Part shown: piece by piece, positions 42,554 through 51,060 of the stretch
How positions within the stretch are numbered: position 1 is the stretch's first letter
How the letters are laid out: every line of letters starts with the position of its first letter
Source: CAYRTV01 sp964505785
Lineage (GTDB): Bacteria > Acidobacteriota > Aminicenantia > Aminicenantales > Aminicenantaceae
Direction of reading: 5' to 3'
DNA: 64,000 bases
Assembly (NCBI GenBank): GCA_964505785.1
Contig: CAZDJZ010000003.1
Coordinates: forward strand, 171,720 to 235,719
Position numbers and translations under genes: made by a program
Notes under the pieces: generated by a model
What the model saw: the letters and a program-made list of their open reading frames with translations, nothing else
Told to the model about the DNA's origin: nothing
Databases searched by the model: none

Positions 42554-42931
42554 ATGAAAAATAAAATTATTTGGGTTTGGTTCATCGTTTTAACAGCTTC
42601 TTTTTTTCTACCTCACTGTGCCTCACGAAATACTCTTTCGCAAATGACTTTCGGTGTAGAGGCCGCAGAAAAACAGTTATGGGACGAAGCTATATTCCGG
42701 TGGAAAAAGGTGCTCGAAGCTTCACCTCGCTCGGCTGCAGCGCACAACAACCTGGCTGTCGCTTATGAAAAAAAGAACAGATGGGAGGACGCCCGGCGCG
42801 AATATCAGCTGGCCTTAAATATTGATCCGGATAATGAGTTAATTCAAAGCAATTTTAAAAATTTTCAATCCAATCATTCCATGCTGAATGATGAAGAAAA
42901 GGGAAAAAATGAAAACAATAAAAAGAAATAA
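42554..42931 (+). CDS. TPR-containing lipoprotein
   Basis: 125 residues. Signal peptide with a lipobox ending LPHCAS, so likely lipid-anchored. Residues about 35-105 form two tetratricopeptide units (AHNNLAVAYEKKNRWEDARR, EYQLALNIDPDN), a protein-interaction scaffold. The tail is Lys/Asn-rich. Overlaps the next lipoprotein by 23 bp. Together with the next two genes it seems to form an outer-membrane assembly operon; its role is inferred. Confidence 0.8.
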   Translation: MKNKIIWVWFIVLTASFFLPHCASRNTLSQMTFGVEAAEKQLWDEAIFRWKKVLEASPRSAAAHNNLAVAYEKKNRWEDARREYQLALNIDPDNELIQSNFKNFQSNHSMLNDEEKGKNENNKKK

Positions 42932-43577
42932 ATGGTTTTTATTCTTCCTGCTGATCCCATTCATTGCGGCCTGCAGTGGAAATTCATATACAAAGCTCAG
43001 AATAGAGCTTCCCCGCCCGGTATCCATCGATATGAATGTGTATCAGGAAATCGTTATTACTGACTTCATCATCAAAGATGAAGAGCCTGCCTTTGATCTC
43101 AACCTGGAGCTTATTGATTACTTTTCCGAAGAATTCCGGGTCCAAACGCAAAAAAACATACAATACCTAGAGGAGAATTCCCTTGCAGAACAAAATCTCA
43201 AGGATCCGGATTTCTGGAAAAAATTTCATATTAATGAAAAGAAACGGTTGGTCATGACCGGCACGGCCTCCTACCAAGCGGAAACGCGAAAAGCCCTTAT
43301 AGGGAAAGACAATCGTCAATTTGAAAATCCTTTCCCCGAGCAAAGAAAATTGATGGAAAAAAAATTCTTCAACATAAAGCTCAATCTCTATTTTATTGAC
43401 CCGGAGACCGGAGAGATTCTTTATCAGCCGAAATTTGATGAAAAAAACGCTCTTCCCAATCCTAAACAAAGCGGCGAATTCGCCTTTTATGACCTCATTA
43501 TTCAAATCAAAGACAAACTATTCCGCCGGCTTTTCGGCCTCGAAAGAATCCAAGAGCGGTATCTCATAATAAAGTGA
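42909..43577 (+). CDS. Lipoprotein of unknown function
   Basis: 222 residues from ATG 42909 (AAGGGA upstream; an earlier in-frame start at 42888 would put seven charged residues ahead of the signal). Lipobox FIAACSG follows a hydrophobic stretch (WFLFFLLIPF). The mature part contains alternating strands and TGTASYQAETRKALIG, then LYFIDPETGEILYQPKFDEK, a pattern seen in curli/LptE-like periplasmic lipoproteins. I do not recognise a named family. Between the TPR lipoprotein and the 984-residue protein, 10 bp before the latter. Confidence 0.7.
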   Translation: MKTIKRNKWFLFFLLIPFIAACSGNSYTKLRIELPRPVSIDMNVYQEIVITDFIIKDEEPAFDLNLELIDYFSEEFRVQTQKNIQYLEENSLAEQNLKDPDFWKKFHINEKKRLVMTGTASYQAETRKALIGKDNRQFENPFPEQRKLMEKKFFNIKLNLYFIDPETGEILYQPKFDEKNALPNPKQSGEFAFYDLIIQIKDKLFRRLFGLERIQERYLIIK

Positions 43578-43587
43578 GGAGTCCCTT

Positions 43588-46542
43588 ATGAAAAAATATA
43601 TAATTCCCGTATCCTTTCTGGCTATTCTGTTCATTCTGGCCGGCCAGGCTGCAGCACAGTTTATTTACTTTCCTTATTATGGAAAAAATAAGGTTATTTA
43701 CAATAATTTTGAATGGGAAAGATATCCGACTGAACACTTCGATATCTATTTCTACACTAAAGACACGGAGATGCTGAAAAAAATCGCCTCTTTTTCGGAA
43801 AGCGCGTATCAGAGGCTAAGCAGTAACGTTAAGCACCATTTATCCGCCAAAGTTCCCATCCTTTATTACCGCACCGTGACCGATTTTCAGCAAACCAATT
43901 TGTTTAATATTCCTTCAGACAGCATTCTTGGAGTCGCGGAACCCCTGCTCTACCGGGTGGCGATACATGGAGATATGCCTGAAGATGAACTGCAGAATTT
44001 GGTCGAACACGAACTCACGCATATTTTTGAATATGATCTTTTATGGGGAAGCCCCGGCGGGGCGGTTTATGCCGTAAGTTCTCCTCCTTTATGGGTTATG
44101 GAGGGTTTTTCCGAATACAACACGGGAGAATGGTCTTCCTGGTCAGACTTGATTGTCAGAGACACTGTCCTTAATGACCGCATTCCTGAAATGTCCCAGC
44201 GCGGCTCCCTGATATCCCGGTACCCGGCCCCACGCCCTCCCGCTTACGACTTCGGCCACGCTATCTATGAATTTATTGAACATAAATACGGCAAAAACGG
44301 CATTAAAGAATTTTGGGAAACAATGAAAAACTCGCCGTCCTTCGGATCATCTAATCCCATAAAGAAAGCTTTTGGCCTGGAAGCAAAAGAATTCAACCAT
44401 GAATTTAAAAAATTCATCCGGGCCCGGTTTAAGCCCTTTTTTTTAAGGGATAACCCTGAAGATTACAGCTTCATCATAGGACCTGAATATCCCATGAATG
44501 AGTATTATTTCACCTTCTCCCACACCCTCTCCCCCTCCGGCGATTTAGTGGCGGCCGTGACCTTTAATGTCCGAGACGGAGAGATGGATATTGTTTTGAT
44601 TTCTTTGGAAGACGGAAAGGTTTGGAAAAACCTCACCACGGGATATACATTAAAATACAGCGATATCAAATATGAAATCGAACCTTCCATGGGCAGGGAT
44701 GTTGCCTGGTCCTCTGATGGAGACCACATCGCTTTTTTCGGCCGTACCGGTGAAAAACACAGCTTGTTTCTCTTAGATATCGTCCATGGCGGAATTGAAG
44801 AAAGAATTCCTATTCCTTTTGACCAACCCACCTCACCATGGTTCACGGATCAAAACAGCGCCATGATATTTACCGCCTTTGATAAAGGCTATCATGATAT
44901 TTTTAAAATCAATCTGGAAACCCGGGAAATTCAGAACCTGACGCAAAACGATCTTTTCGAAAAAGCTCCGCATGTTTCTCCTGACGGACGCTGGATTGCC
45001 TACACACTCCGGGTTGACTCGGAAGATAAAATATTCCTGTCCCCTGCCGATAATCTTAAGGAAAAAAAACAGGTGACTTTTGGGAAAGGGAACACCATTA
45101 CTCCGCATTTCTCTAATGATTCCAGTCTAATCTATTTTTCCGGAGACAGCCGCGACGCCTATAATATCTATTCGGTAAACCTGGAAAACGGAGAAATTAA
45201 ACGATATACCGACGTGCGGACAGGTAATTTTTTTCCAGTTCCGGTTCCCGGTGAAGATCATACTCTTCTTTTTTCTTCATTTAATAAGGGGGCGTTTCAA
45301 ATGTTTAAAAGCCGGATGGAGGGAGAAAAGGAAAGATCAGTCACTTTTGTTGAAAATATTCAAGAAGACGAATTCAAGCTCTTCCAGCCGATTGTCACAG
45401 TGGATGTGGATGAAAATAAGATTGAGCCTTATAAAGGAATTAAAGAGCTGTATCTGGAGGGAAAGCCCCCGATTGATACTATTGTCTCGACGGACGGTTC
45501 TATTTATGGAGGATCCGCTATTTCTTTTTCTGATTTATTCCGCGATCATACGTTTACCCTCATGGCTTATCAAGTCCAAAGCTTCCGTTCTTACTATTTC
45601 TCTTACCTCAACCAAAAGAACCGCTTTCAGTATCAGGCAAGCGCTTTCCAATACACCATGTATTATTATCCCAGCTTCGCCTATTACAACCCCTCCCTCT
45701 TTTACCGCCTGAACTACCGTGACGCCCTGGCGACCCGGACAATTTCAGGCACCAGTATCGCCGCTTATTACCCGTTTAATCTTTACTACCGGCTTCAAGG
45801 TTCTGTCGGATTCTACCGTTATGAAGAAGAATTCTATAATGCCTTTCTAATCCGGCAGGCTTCAGCCAGGGAAAATTCCGTTTATGATTATTTTTGGAAC
45901 GGAAATTCCGTTTCAATGTCTGCAAACCTTGTAGGAGAAACCACAAAATTTAATTATTACGGCCCCTCCCGGGGCGGTACTTTCCGACTGGGCATCACCC
46001 AGGCAATTCCTTTTGGGGACAGCTTCATTTCCAATACCAATGCCGACCTCGATTACCGTAAATATTTCTATTTCGGGGCCGATTCCCTCCTTGCCTTCCG
46101 TTTCAACGGATTCGCCAGTTGGGGGAAAAATCCCTATCTAAATTATTACGGCGGAAACAACGAGGTTCGCTCCGCATATTATTACAGTCTTGTCGGAACA
46201 GAAGGCTGGTTTGCAAACCTGGAATTCCGTTTTCCTTTAATTAACGCCGCTTCGACTCTGATCGGTCAAATCGGTCCTGTCCGGGGCACTTTGTTTTTTG
46301 ATATCACCCGAAAAAAACTAAAAGGATATCCGGCGGAAATTTCAGTGATGGAAGATGACGGCATTGTTCGTAATTATGAAGCACTTGGCTCAATCGGTTA
46401 TGGATTTGAATTTTTCTTTCTGGGCTTTCCCATTCATCTGGAATTTGTCAAAGGATTGTCTTGGCCTAATTTCTCTGATCCTTTTGACTATAGTGTTCGA
46501 ACGGACTGGATGACTAAATTCTGGATTGGCTTTGATTTTTAG
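43588..46542 (+). CDS. Putative secreted metalloprotease/beta-propeller/outer-membrane barrel protein
   Basis: 984 residues. Signal peptide (MKKYIIPVSFLAILFILAGQ, then AAAQ). Residues about 25-280 look like a peptidase-MA gluzincin: HELTH at 141-145 and WVMEGFSEYN near 169-178 for the third zinc ligand. Residues about 290-620 contain PD40/TolB-type propeller repeats (VAWSSDGDHIAFFG, APHVSPDGRWIAYTLR, TPHFSNDSSLIYFSGD). The last 330 are Tyr/Phe-rich strands ending in WIGFDF, typical of an outer-membrane beta-barrel with a terminal Phe. Activity and substrate are unknown. Third gene of its operon. Confidence 0.8.
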   Translation: MKKYIIPVSFLAILFILAGQAAAQFIYFPYYGKNKVIYNNFEWERYPTEHFDIYFYTKDTEMLKKIASFSESAYQRLSSNVKHHLSAKVPILYYRTVTDFQQTNLFNIPSDSILGVAEPLLYRVAIHGDMPEDELQNLVEHELTHIFEYDLLWGSPGGAVYAVSSPPLWVMEGFSEYNTGEWSSWSDLIVRDTVLNDRIPEMSQRGSLISRYPAPRPPAYDFGHAIYEFIEHKYGKNGIKEFWETMKNSPSFGSSNPIKKAFGLEAKEFNHEFKKFIRARFKPFFLRDNPEDYSFIIGPEYPMNEYYFTFSHTLSPSGDLVAAVTFNVRDGEMDIVLISLEDGKVWKNLTTGYTLKYSDIKYEIEPSMGRDVAWSSDGDHIAFFGRTGEKHSLFLLDIVHGGIEERIPIPFDQPTSPWFTDQNSAMIFTAFDKGYHDIFKINLETREIQNLTQNDLFEKAPHVSPDGRWIAYTLRVDSEDKIFLSPADNLKEKKQVTFGKGNTITPHFSNDSSLIYFSGDSRDAYNIYSVNLENGEIKRYTDVRTGNFFPVPVPGEDHTLLFSSFNKGAFQMFKSRMEGEKERSVTFVENIQEDEFKLFQPIVTVDVDENKIEPYKGIKELYLEGKPPIDTIVSTDGSIYGGSAISFSDLFRDHTFTLMAYQVQSFRSYYFSYLNQKNRFQYQASAFQYTMYYYPSFAYYNPSLFYRLNYRDALATRTISGTSIAAYYPFNLYYRLQGSVGFYRYEEEFYNAFLIRQASARENSVYDYFWNGNSVSMSANLVGETTKFNYYGPSRGGTFRLGITQAIPFGDSFISNTNADLDYRKYFYFGADSLLAFRFNGFASWGKNPYLNYYGGNNEVRSAYYYSLVGTEGWFANLEFRFPLINAASTLIGQIGPVRGTLFFDITRKKLKGYPAEISVMEDDGIVRNYEALGSIGYGFEFFFLGFPIHLEFVKGLSWPNFSDPFDYSVRTDWMTKFWIGFDF

Positions 46543-46584
46543 CCTGAATCATCCATATACAGAGAGCCCTGTATACATTATACT

Positions 46585-46680
46585 CGCGTTCATCGCGTTC
46601 TTAGCATTCTTTTTAAGTCAGCTTAGTCCATCTATGTTTATTTAGGTCTTATTGGTCTGTTCGGTCCTTTAATATGGGAC
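46585..46680 (+). repeat. Short-period (about 10 bp) intergenic repeat array, copy 3
   Basis: Starts GCGTTCATCGCGTTCTTAGC, contains TTAGTCCATCTATGTTTAT, ends GGTCTGTTCGGTCC. Same ends as the arrays at 9301-9392 and 20361-20460. Part of the 443-bp gap before dnaA. 46755-46835 shows a faint CTCAGGACGG trace of the GC-rich family. Confidence 0.7.
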
Positions 46681-46875
46681 TGCATTCCCTTATCCGGTTT
46701 TGGATAATTTTTGATATTTGATTTAGAAAGATAACTTTTCACTTTCACCTTTTCATTCCTGCGAAGCAGAAGGGAATCTTTCAGGTGTTTATGTGCCCTC
46801 AGGACGGCCTTTTCGGACCGTTTTTTTATAAATGAGCCAAGCTGATAAGGAAGGTGAATTTTTTTTTTATTTTTC

Positions 46876-46904
46876 TTGAAATCACGATATAACGGTGTTA
46901 ATAT
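46876..46904 (+). promoter_or_regulatory. Putative sigma-70 promoter of dnaA
   Basis: TTGAAA (46876-46881), 17-bp spacer, TAATAT (46899-46904), 82 bp before the dnaA ATG. The flanking region is very AT-rich. Confidence 0.5.
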
Positions 46905-46941
46905 AATTTCTGCCTTGCTATCCCGGGATCAGCTATTAGAT

Positions 46942-46973
46942 ATTTCCACAACTGTGAATATTTCTGTGGAAAA
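46942..46973. promoter_or_regulatory. Cluster of DnaA-box-like 9-mers upstream of dnaA
   Basis: ATTTCCACA (46942-46950, +), ATATTCACA (46961-46953, -) and TTTTCCACA (46973-46965, -), each one or two mismatches from TTATNCACA. The outer two make an inverted repeat around the middle one. Located between the dnaA promoter and start, so autoregulation by DnaA is likely; an origin function is possible but not shown. Confidence 0.5.
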
Positions 46974-46985
46974 CTTAATAATACT

Positions 46986-48323
46986 ATGAATAATATTGAC
47001 TCAAAACAAACAAATCCCTGGGCGGAAATTCTCCAGTCCGTGAAAAAAAAGATCGACACGAACAGTTTCGATACATGGTTTCAGCCCACTCTTTATATCG
47101 GCCAGGAAACCGACTGCCTGTACATAAAAGTCCCTAATTCTTATTTCCGGGATTGGTTGTCTTTTCATTATTCAAGCATAATCAATACCTGTTCCAAGGA
47201 AATCTTCGATAAAGTATATGATATCAAGTACATTTATGATGATTCCTCATCTTCATTCATGCGGAGAAACCCTAAGGAGAGGCGGTCAAAACACGGCGGA
47301 TTGCTGAATCCAAATCTCAATCCAAATTATACCTTTGAAAATTTTGTGGTCGGCTCCTGCAATCAATTCGCTCATGCTGCAGCCAGCGCCGTTGTAAAAA
47401 ATCCAGCCAAATCTTACAACCCGCTTTATGTTTACGGCGGAGCCGGCTTAGGGAAAACCCACCTCATGAACGCCATCGGCCATTATATGCTTAACGGACA
47501 TGACCGCATGAAAATTCTCTATATTACCACCGAAAAATTCATGAATGACCTTATCAACCATCTTCAGTACGGAAAGATTTTGGATTTTCGTGAAAAATAC
47601 CGCAATATCGATCTTCTCCTTATGGATGACATTCATTATCTATCCGGAAGAGAGAGGACTAAAGAAGAATTTTTTCATACTTTCAATCACTTATATGAAA
47701 ATCAAAAACAAATTGTCATTTCCAGTGATTGTCCTCCAAAAGAAATACCCAATTTGGAAGAAAGATTTTCATCCCGTTTTGAATGGGGGCTGATCGCTGA
47801 TTTAAAACCCCCCGATATTGAAACGCGCATAGCCATCCTGAAAAAGAAGTCTGAAATGGAGGAAGTTGTTCTTCCGGAAAGTGTGGCTCTTTTCATTGCG
47901 GATAAGGTTCATTCTAATATCCGTGAATTAGAAGGATATCTTCGCCGGGTTATTGCTTACGCTTCTCTCCGGGGAGAAGCAATTGACCTGGACCTGACTA
48001 AAGATGCATTAAAAAGCCTGCTGGATTCCACTGCCAATGTGATCACTATAGAAAAAATTCAAAAAGTCATCTGTCATGAATTTAAAATCAAACTGCCCCA
48101 ATTAAAAAGCCGGAATAACTCCCCTAAATTCGCTTTTCCACGCCAAGTGGCCATGTATTTATCAAAGGATTTAACCGCCTCCTCCCTTCCTGAAATAGGA
48201 AAAAAATTCGGTGGAAAACATCATACCACTGTTATACACAGTATCCGTAAAATTGAGAAATTGAGAGAAACCGACATTGAATTCAACAAAAAAATCAACA
48301 AAATTATCAATTATATGCATTAG
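46986..48323 (+). CDS. dnaA: Chromosomal replication initiator protein DnaA
   Basis: Initiates replication by binding DnaA boxes at oriC. 445 residues: N-terminal domain I (PWAEILQSVKKKIDTNSFDT, WFQP), linker, AAA+ domain with Walker A GGAGLGKTHLMNAIG (151-165), Walker B LLLMDDIHYLSG, and C-terminal DNA-binding helix-turn-helix with KFGGKHHTTVIHSIRKIE, the DnaA signature. dnaN follows 113 bp later, the classical dnaA-dnaN order. Confidence 0.97.
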   Translation: MNNIDSKQTNPWAEILQSVKKKIDTNSFDTWFQPTLYIGQETDCLYIKVPNSYFRDWLSFHYSSIINTCSKEIFDKVYDIKYIYDDSSSSFMRRNPKERRSKHGGLLNPNLNPNYTFENFVVGSCNQFAHAAASAVVKNPAKSYNPLYVYGGAGLGKTHLMNAIGHYMLNGHDRMKILYITTEKFMNDLINHLQYGKILDFREKYRNIDLLLMDDIHYLSGRERTKEEFFHTFNHLYENQKQIVISSDCPPKEIPNLEERFSSRFEWGLIADLKPPDIETRIAILKKKSEMEEVVLPESVALFIADKVHSNIRELEGYLRRVIAYASLRGEAIDLDLTKDALKSLLDSTANVITIEKIQKVICHEFKIKLPQLKSRNNSPKFAFPRQVAMYLSKDLTASSLPEIGKKFGGKHHTTVIHSIRKIEKLRETDIEFNKKINKIINYMH

Positions 48324-48436
48324 AAATATAAGGACTTATAATTTTTTTACACATTTTATTTGCATTTCTTCTTCTTATTACTTAATCTTAAATTTATAAT
48401 TATAAGAAGAAAGAACGTCTCTGGAAAGGTGGAAAA

Positions 48437-49540
48437 ATGAAATTTTCAGCTGAAAAAAAAGAGATATTAAAGGAATTACAGCTTCTGCAAGGAATTGTGG
48501 AAAAAAGAAATACAATGCCTATTCTGGCAAATATACTTATTAACGCATCTGAAGAGGGTGTTGAACTCATTGGAACAGACTTGGAAGTAGGAATGAAAAC
48601 CCAATTCACTGCTGACGTAGATGATCCAGGCTCAATAACGATTTCAGGAAAAAAGATTTATGAAATCGTCAGATCATTACCAGAAGGCCTACCGATTCAT
48701 TTTTCCCAAAAAGATGAAAAAATGATGGAGATCACATCCGGAGCCAGCCATTTTAAAGTGGTGTGTATGCAAAAGGAAGATTACCCCCAAGTTCCCGAAC
48801 CCAGGTTTGAAAAAAATATCATTTTCCCCCTGGAAGACTTCCAGGAAATGATCGATCAGGTCTTTTGTGCAATTACCCAGGAGCAGCGTTATTATTTAAA
48901 CGGTGCGCTTATGATTATCAATGGGAATAAGATTGAAATGATCAGTACGGATGGACACCGTTTAGCCTATTCCAGCAGGACTTTTCCAGAAATGGAGGTT
49001 GAAGGAGAAATCAGGGGGATTGTTTCTAAGAAAACACTGGGAGAGTTGAAAAAATTCGAAGATGAATCCGTTCAATTCGATTTAGATGAAAACAATCTTT
49101 TCTTTCGCGTTGGAGGAAGAATTCTTATTTCCCGCATTATCGAGGGAAAATTCCCCAATTATGAAGCGGTGATTCCCAAAGATAATGAACATGCAGCTGT
49201 GTTTGATAAAGAAGAGATAACAGATGCTATCCGAAGAGTATCTCTTCTCTCTACAGAACGATCTAAAGGAATAAAGTTTAATTTAAAAAAGAACGAAGTT
49301 GAGCTCTATTCATCCAATCCGGAGCTGGGGGAAGCAAGGGATCAAGTAGAAGCAGATTACAGCGGTACTGAAATTGAAATAGGATTTAACTCAGCGTATG
49401 TGATTGATTTTCTGACGACCGCAAAGACGGAAAAAGTTCAATTTTTAATGAAGGATTCTAATAGTGCCGTACTGATGTTTCCGGATAATGAGGAAAGCTG
49501 TGTTGAATATAAATATGTCTTAATGCCGATGAAATTATAA
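48437..49540 (+). CDS. dnaN: DNA polymerase III subunit beta (sliding clamp)
   Basis: Ring-shaped processivity clamp. 367 residues, three repeated clamp domains: MKFSAEKKEILKELQLLQGI at the start, LPEGLPIHFSQKDEKMMEI, QRYYLNGALMIINGNKIEMI, STDGHRLAYS and C-terminal YKYVLMPMKL (conserved MPMR-like end). AGGTGG precedes the start. Between dnaA and apbE. The 113-bp dnaA-dnaN spacer is AT-rich, holding only ATTATAAG-type palindromes. Confidence 0.97.
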   Translation: MKFSAEKKEILKELQLLQGIVEKRNTMPILANILINASEEGVELIGTDLEVGMKTQFTADVDDPGSITISGKKIYEIVRSLPEGLPIHFSQKDEKMMEITSGASHFKVVCMQKEDYPQVPEPRFEKNIIFPLEDFQEMIDQVFCAITQEQRYYLNGALMIINGNKIEMISTDGHRLAYSSRTFPEMEVEGEIRGIVSKKTLGELKKFEDESVQFDLDENNLFFRVGGRILISRIIEGKFPNYEAVIPKDNEHAAVFDKEEITDAIRRVSLLSTERSKGIKFNLKKNEVELYSSNPELGEARDQVEADYSGTEIEIGFNSAYVIDFLTTAKTEKVQFLMKDSNSAVLMFPDNEESCVEYKYVLMPMKL

Positions 49541-49589
49541 CCGCGGCAGCAGGAAAACATCCATCCATGAAGGTTTCATTATTCAGTTT

Positions 49590-50528
49590 TTACTGCTTTC
49601 TGAATGAATACGGATGACCCAGCTTCATTAATTCACCGTTTTCCATCACCAGGATGGAACCGTATTCAGGATAATGATCTAAAATTTTTTCCGGTTCTCC
49701 GGATATAAAAAGAGCTGTAGACAGGCCGTCACAGATAACCGTACTCGGACCAATAACCGTTACGCTTTGCTTTCCACGGGCCGGGCGTCCCGTGGAAGGA
49801 TTAAAGATATGATGATAACGCTTTCCTCCGGAAGAAAAGTATCTTTGATAATCGCCGGTTGTTGCGGCTCCGGCATTAGAGATACTGAGGATACCTAAAA
49901 ACCCTTTTTTCCGGGGATGCGTGACTCCGATTTGCCAATTTCTTTGTTCCGGGTTTCGGCCCCAGCAGTAAAGATCTCCTCCCGCATTAATAAATCCGGC
50001 TGGTATATTCATTCTTTTACATTCACGGTACGCAAGATCGATCCCCCATCCTTTAGCGATGCCGCCCCAGTCCAGCGTCATTTTTTCCGGGATAATAAGG
50101 GTTTCGTTCTTGATTTCAATCTTATCCATTCCGGTATGTTCCAGGCAACGCTGGATTCTATCTTGAGAAGGAATTACATATTTTCCGCTGCGAAAACCCC
50201 ACAATTCAGATAAGGGGGCGACGGTTATATCAAAGCCGCCGCCCGAAAGCTGATGGATTTGATAAGCGGTTCGGAATAATTCTAAGACTTCGGGTGACTG
50301 GTAATCAACAGATCCGGGAGAAAATCTGTCTTCGATTTTAGAAAAGATATTATGAATAGCCTGTTCCGCTTTTCTAAACACAGAATCCGAAGCTTGAACT
50401 TGGACTTGACAGACTGTATCGAAAAATAGAAAAGTGGTTTTATGCCATTCTTTTTTCCGTCCGCATCCGAAAAAAAGAATGACGAAAGATAGTCCGAAAG
50501 AGAAAAATATTTTTTTTTTATGATCCAT
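49590..50528 (-). CDS. apbE: FAD:protein FMN transferase
   Basis: Attaches FMN covalently to Thr of flavoproteins such as NqrC/RnfG in the periplasm. 312 residues. N-terminal signal ends in lipobox LFFGCG, so it is likely a lipoprotein. Motifs: MTLDWGGIAKGWGID, NAGGDLYCWG and HHIFNPSTGRPA with the Mg-binding region. The start codon at 50528 lies only 4 bp from the inverted terminus of the repeat at 50533-50733, so its leader is made of repeat sequence and has no clear Shine-Dalgarno. No Rnf or Nqr genes are in view. Confidence 0.93.
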   Translation of the reverse strand: MDHKKKIFFSFGLSFVILFFGCGRKKEWHKTTFLFFDTVCQVQVQASDSVFRKAEQAIHNIFSKIEDRFSPGSVDYQSPEVLELFRTAYQIHQLSGGGFDITVAPLSELWGFRSGKYVIPSQDRIQRCLEHTGMDKIEIKNETLIIPEKMTLDWGGIAKGWGIDLAYRECKRMNIPAGFINAGGDLYCWGRNPEQRNWQIGVTHPRKKGFLGILSISNAGAATTGDYQRYFSSGGKRYHHIFNPSTGRPARGKQSVTVIGPSTVICDGLSTALFISGEPEKILDHYPEYGSILVMENGELMKLGHPYSFRKQ

Positions 50529-50532
50529 TTAC

Positions 50533-50733
50533 TTAACCTGAATTATTCATAAAAAAATTGTGATTTTTTTACAATTTCTTTTTTATCAGCGATTAACATG
50601 ATTTTTATTGAAAGTTCAAATGGAAATTTTTTCATTTGCACATTTATATTATAATCGCAATTTTTCACCCCTTCGGGCGGGTTGAATCTCACCGTATCTG
50701 CAGCAATCTCGACCCATGAATAATTCAGGTTAA
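50533..50733 (-). mobile_element. MITE-like element with perfect 18-bp terminal inverted repeats
   Basis: Left end TTAACCTGAATTATTCAT (50533-50550) is the exact reverse complement of ATGAATAATTCAGGTTAA (50716-50733). Total 201 bp, AT-rich inside, no ORF. Flanked on both sides by TAC (50530-50532, 50734-50736), a possible 3-bp target duplication. A relative of about 175 bp lies at 9491-9665 in the opposite orientation; shorter derivatives are at 17150 and 62289. Confidence 0.7.
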
Positions 50734-51060
50734 TACTGATTCCCCATTTTGAAAAATTCCCTTTAAAAAGTCAATCCGCCCGGCATTAGACTCTTTTCCA
50801 GCCTAATTGATTTATTGACAAGGGTGATGTTTTTTAATATTTTGAAATCATTCTAAATGCCATACATCCTTCATTATGAGAAGAATTCACCTATGAACGA
50901 TGAAAAAAACCACCTTAACCTTAAGCGGTTTTATAGAATCAGCATTCCGGGAAAAAGATGGAGGGAATCCGTACTGCTGCTGAAAATAAAGTGCAATGAA
51001 TGGTCCCGCTTTAGTATCTGTTAACATCAAGATGAATATTTTTAGCATAAGGAGATTGAT
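50734..51060. other. Intergenic region before the MFS transporter, no gene supported
   Basis: AT-rich. A 43-codon open frame at 50894-51025 has no ribosome binding site or recognisable similarity. GGAGA just before 51061 is the transporter's Shine-Dalgarno. No clear promoter pair found. Confidence 0.4.

Noticed and set aside
50894..51025. 43-codon frame before the MFS gene
   Set aside because: No ribosome binding site, no recognisable domain or hydrophobic segment; could be chance or a remnant.
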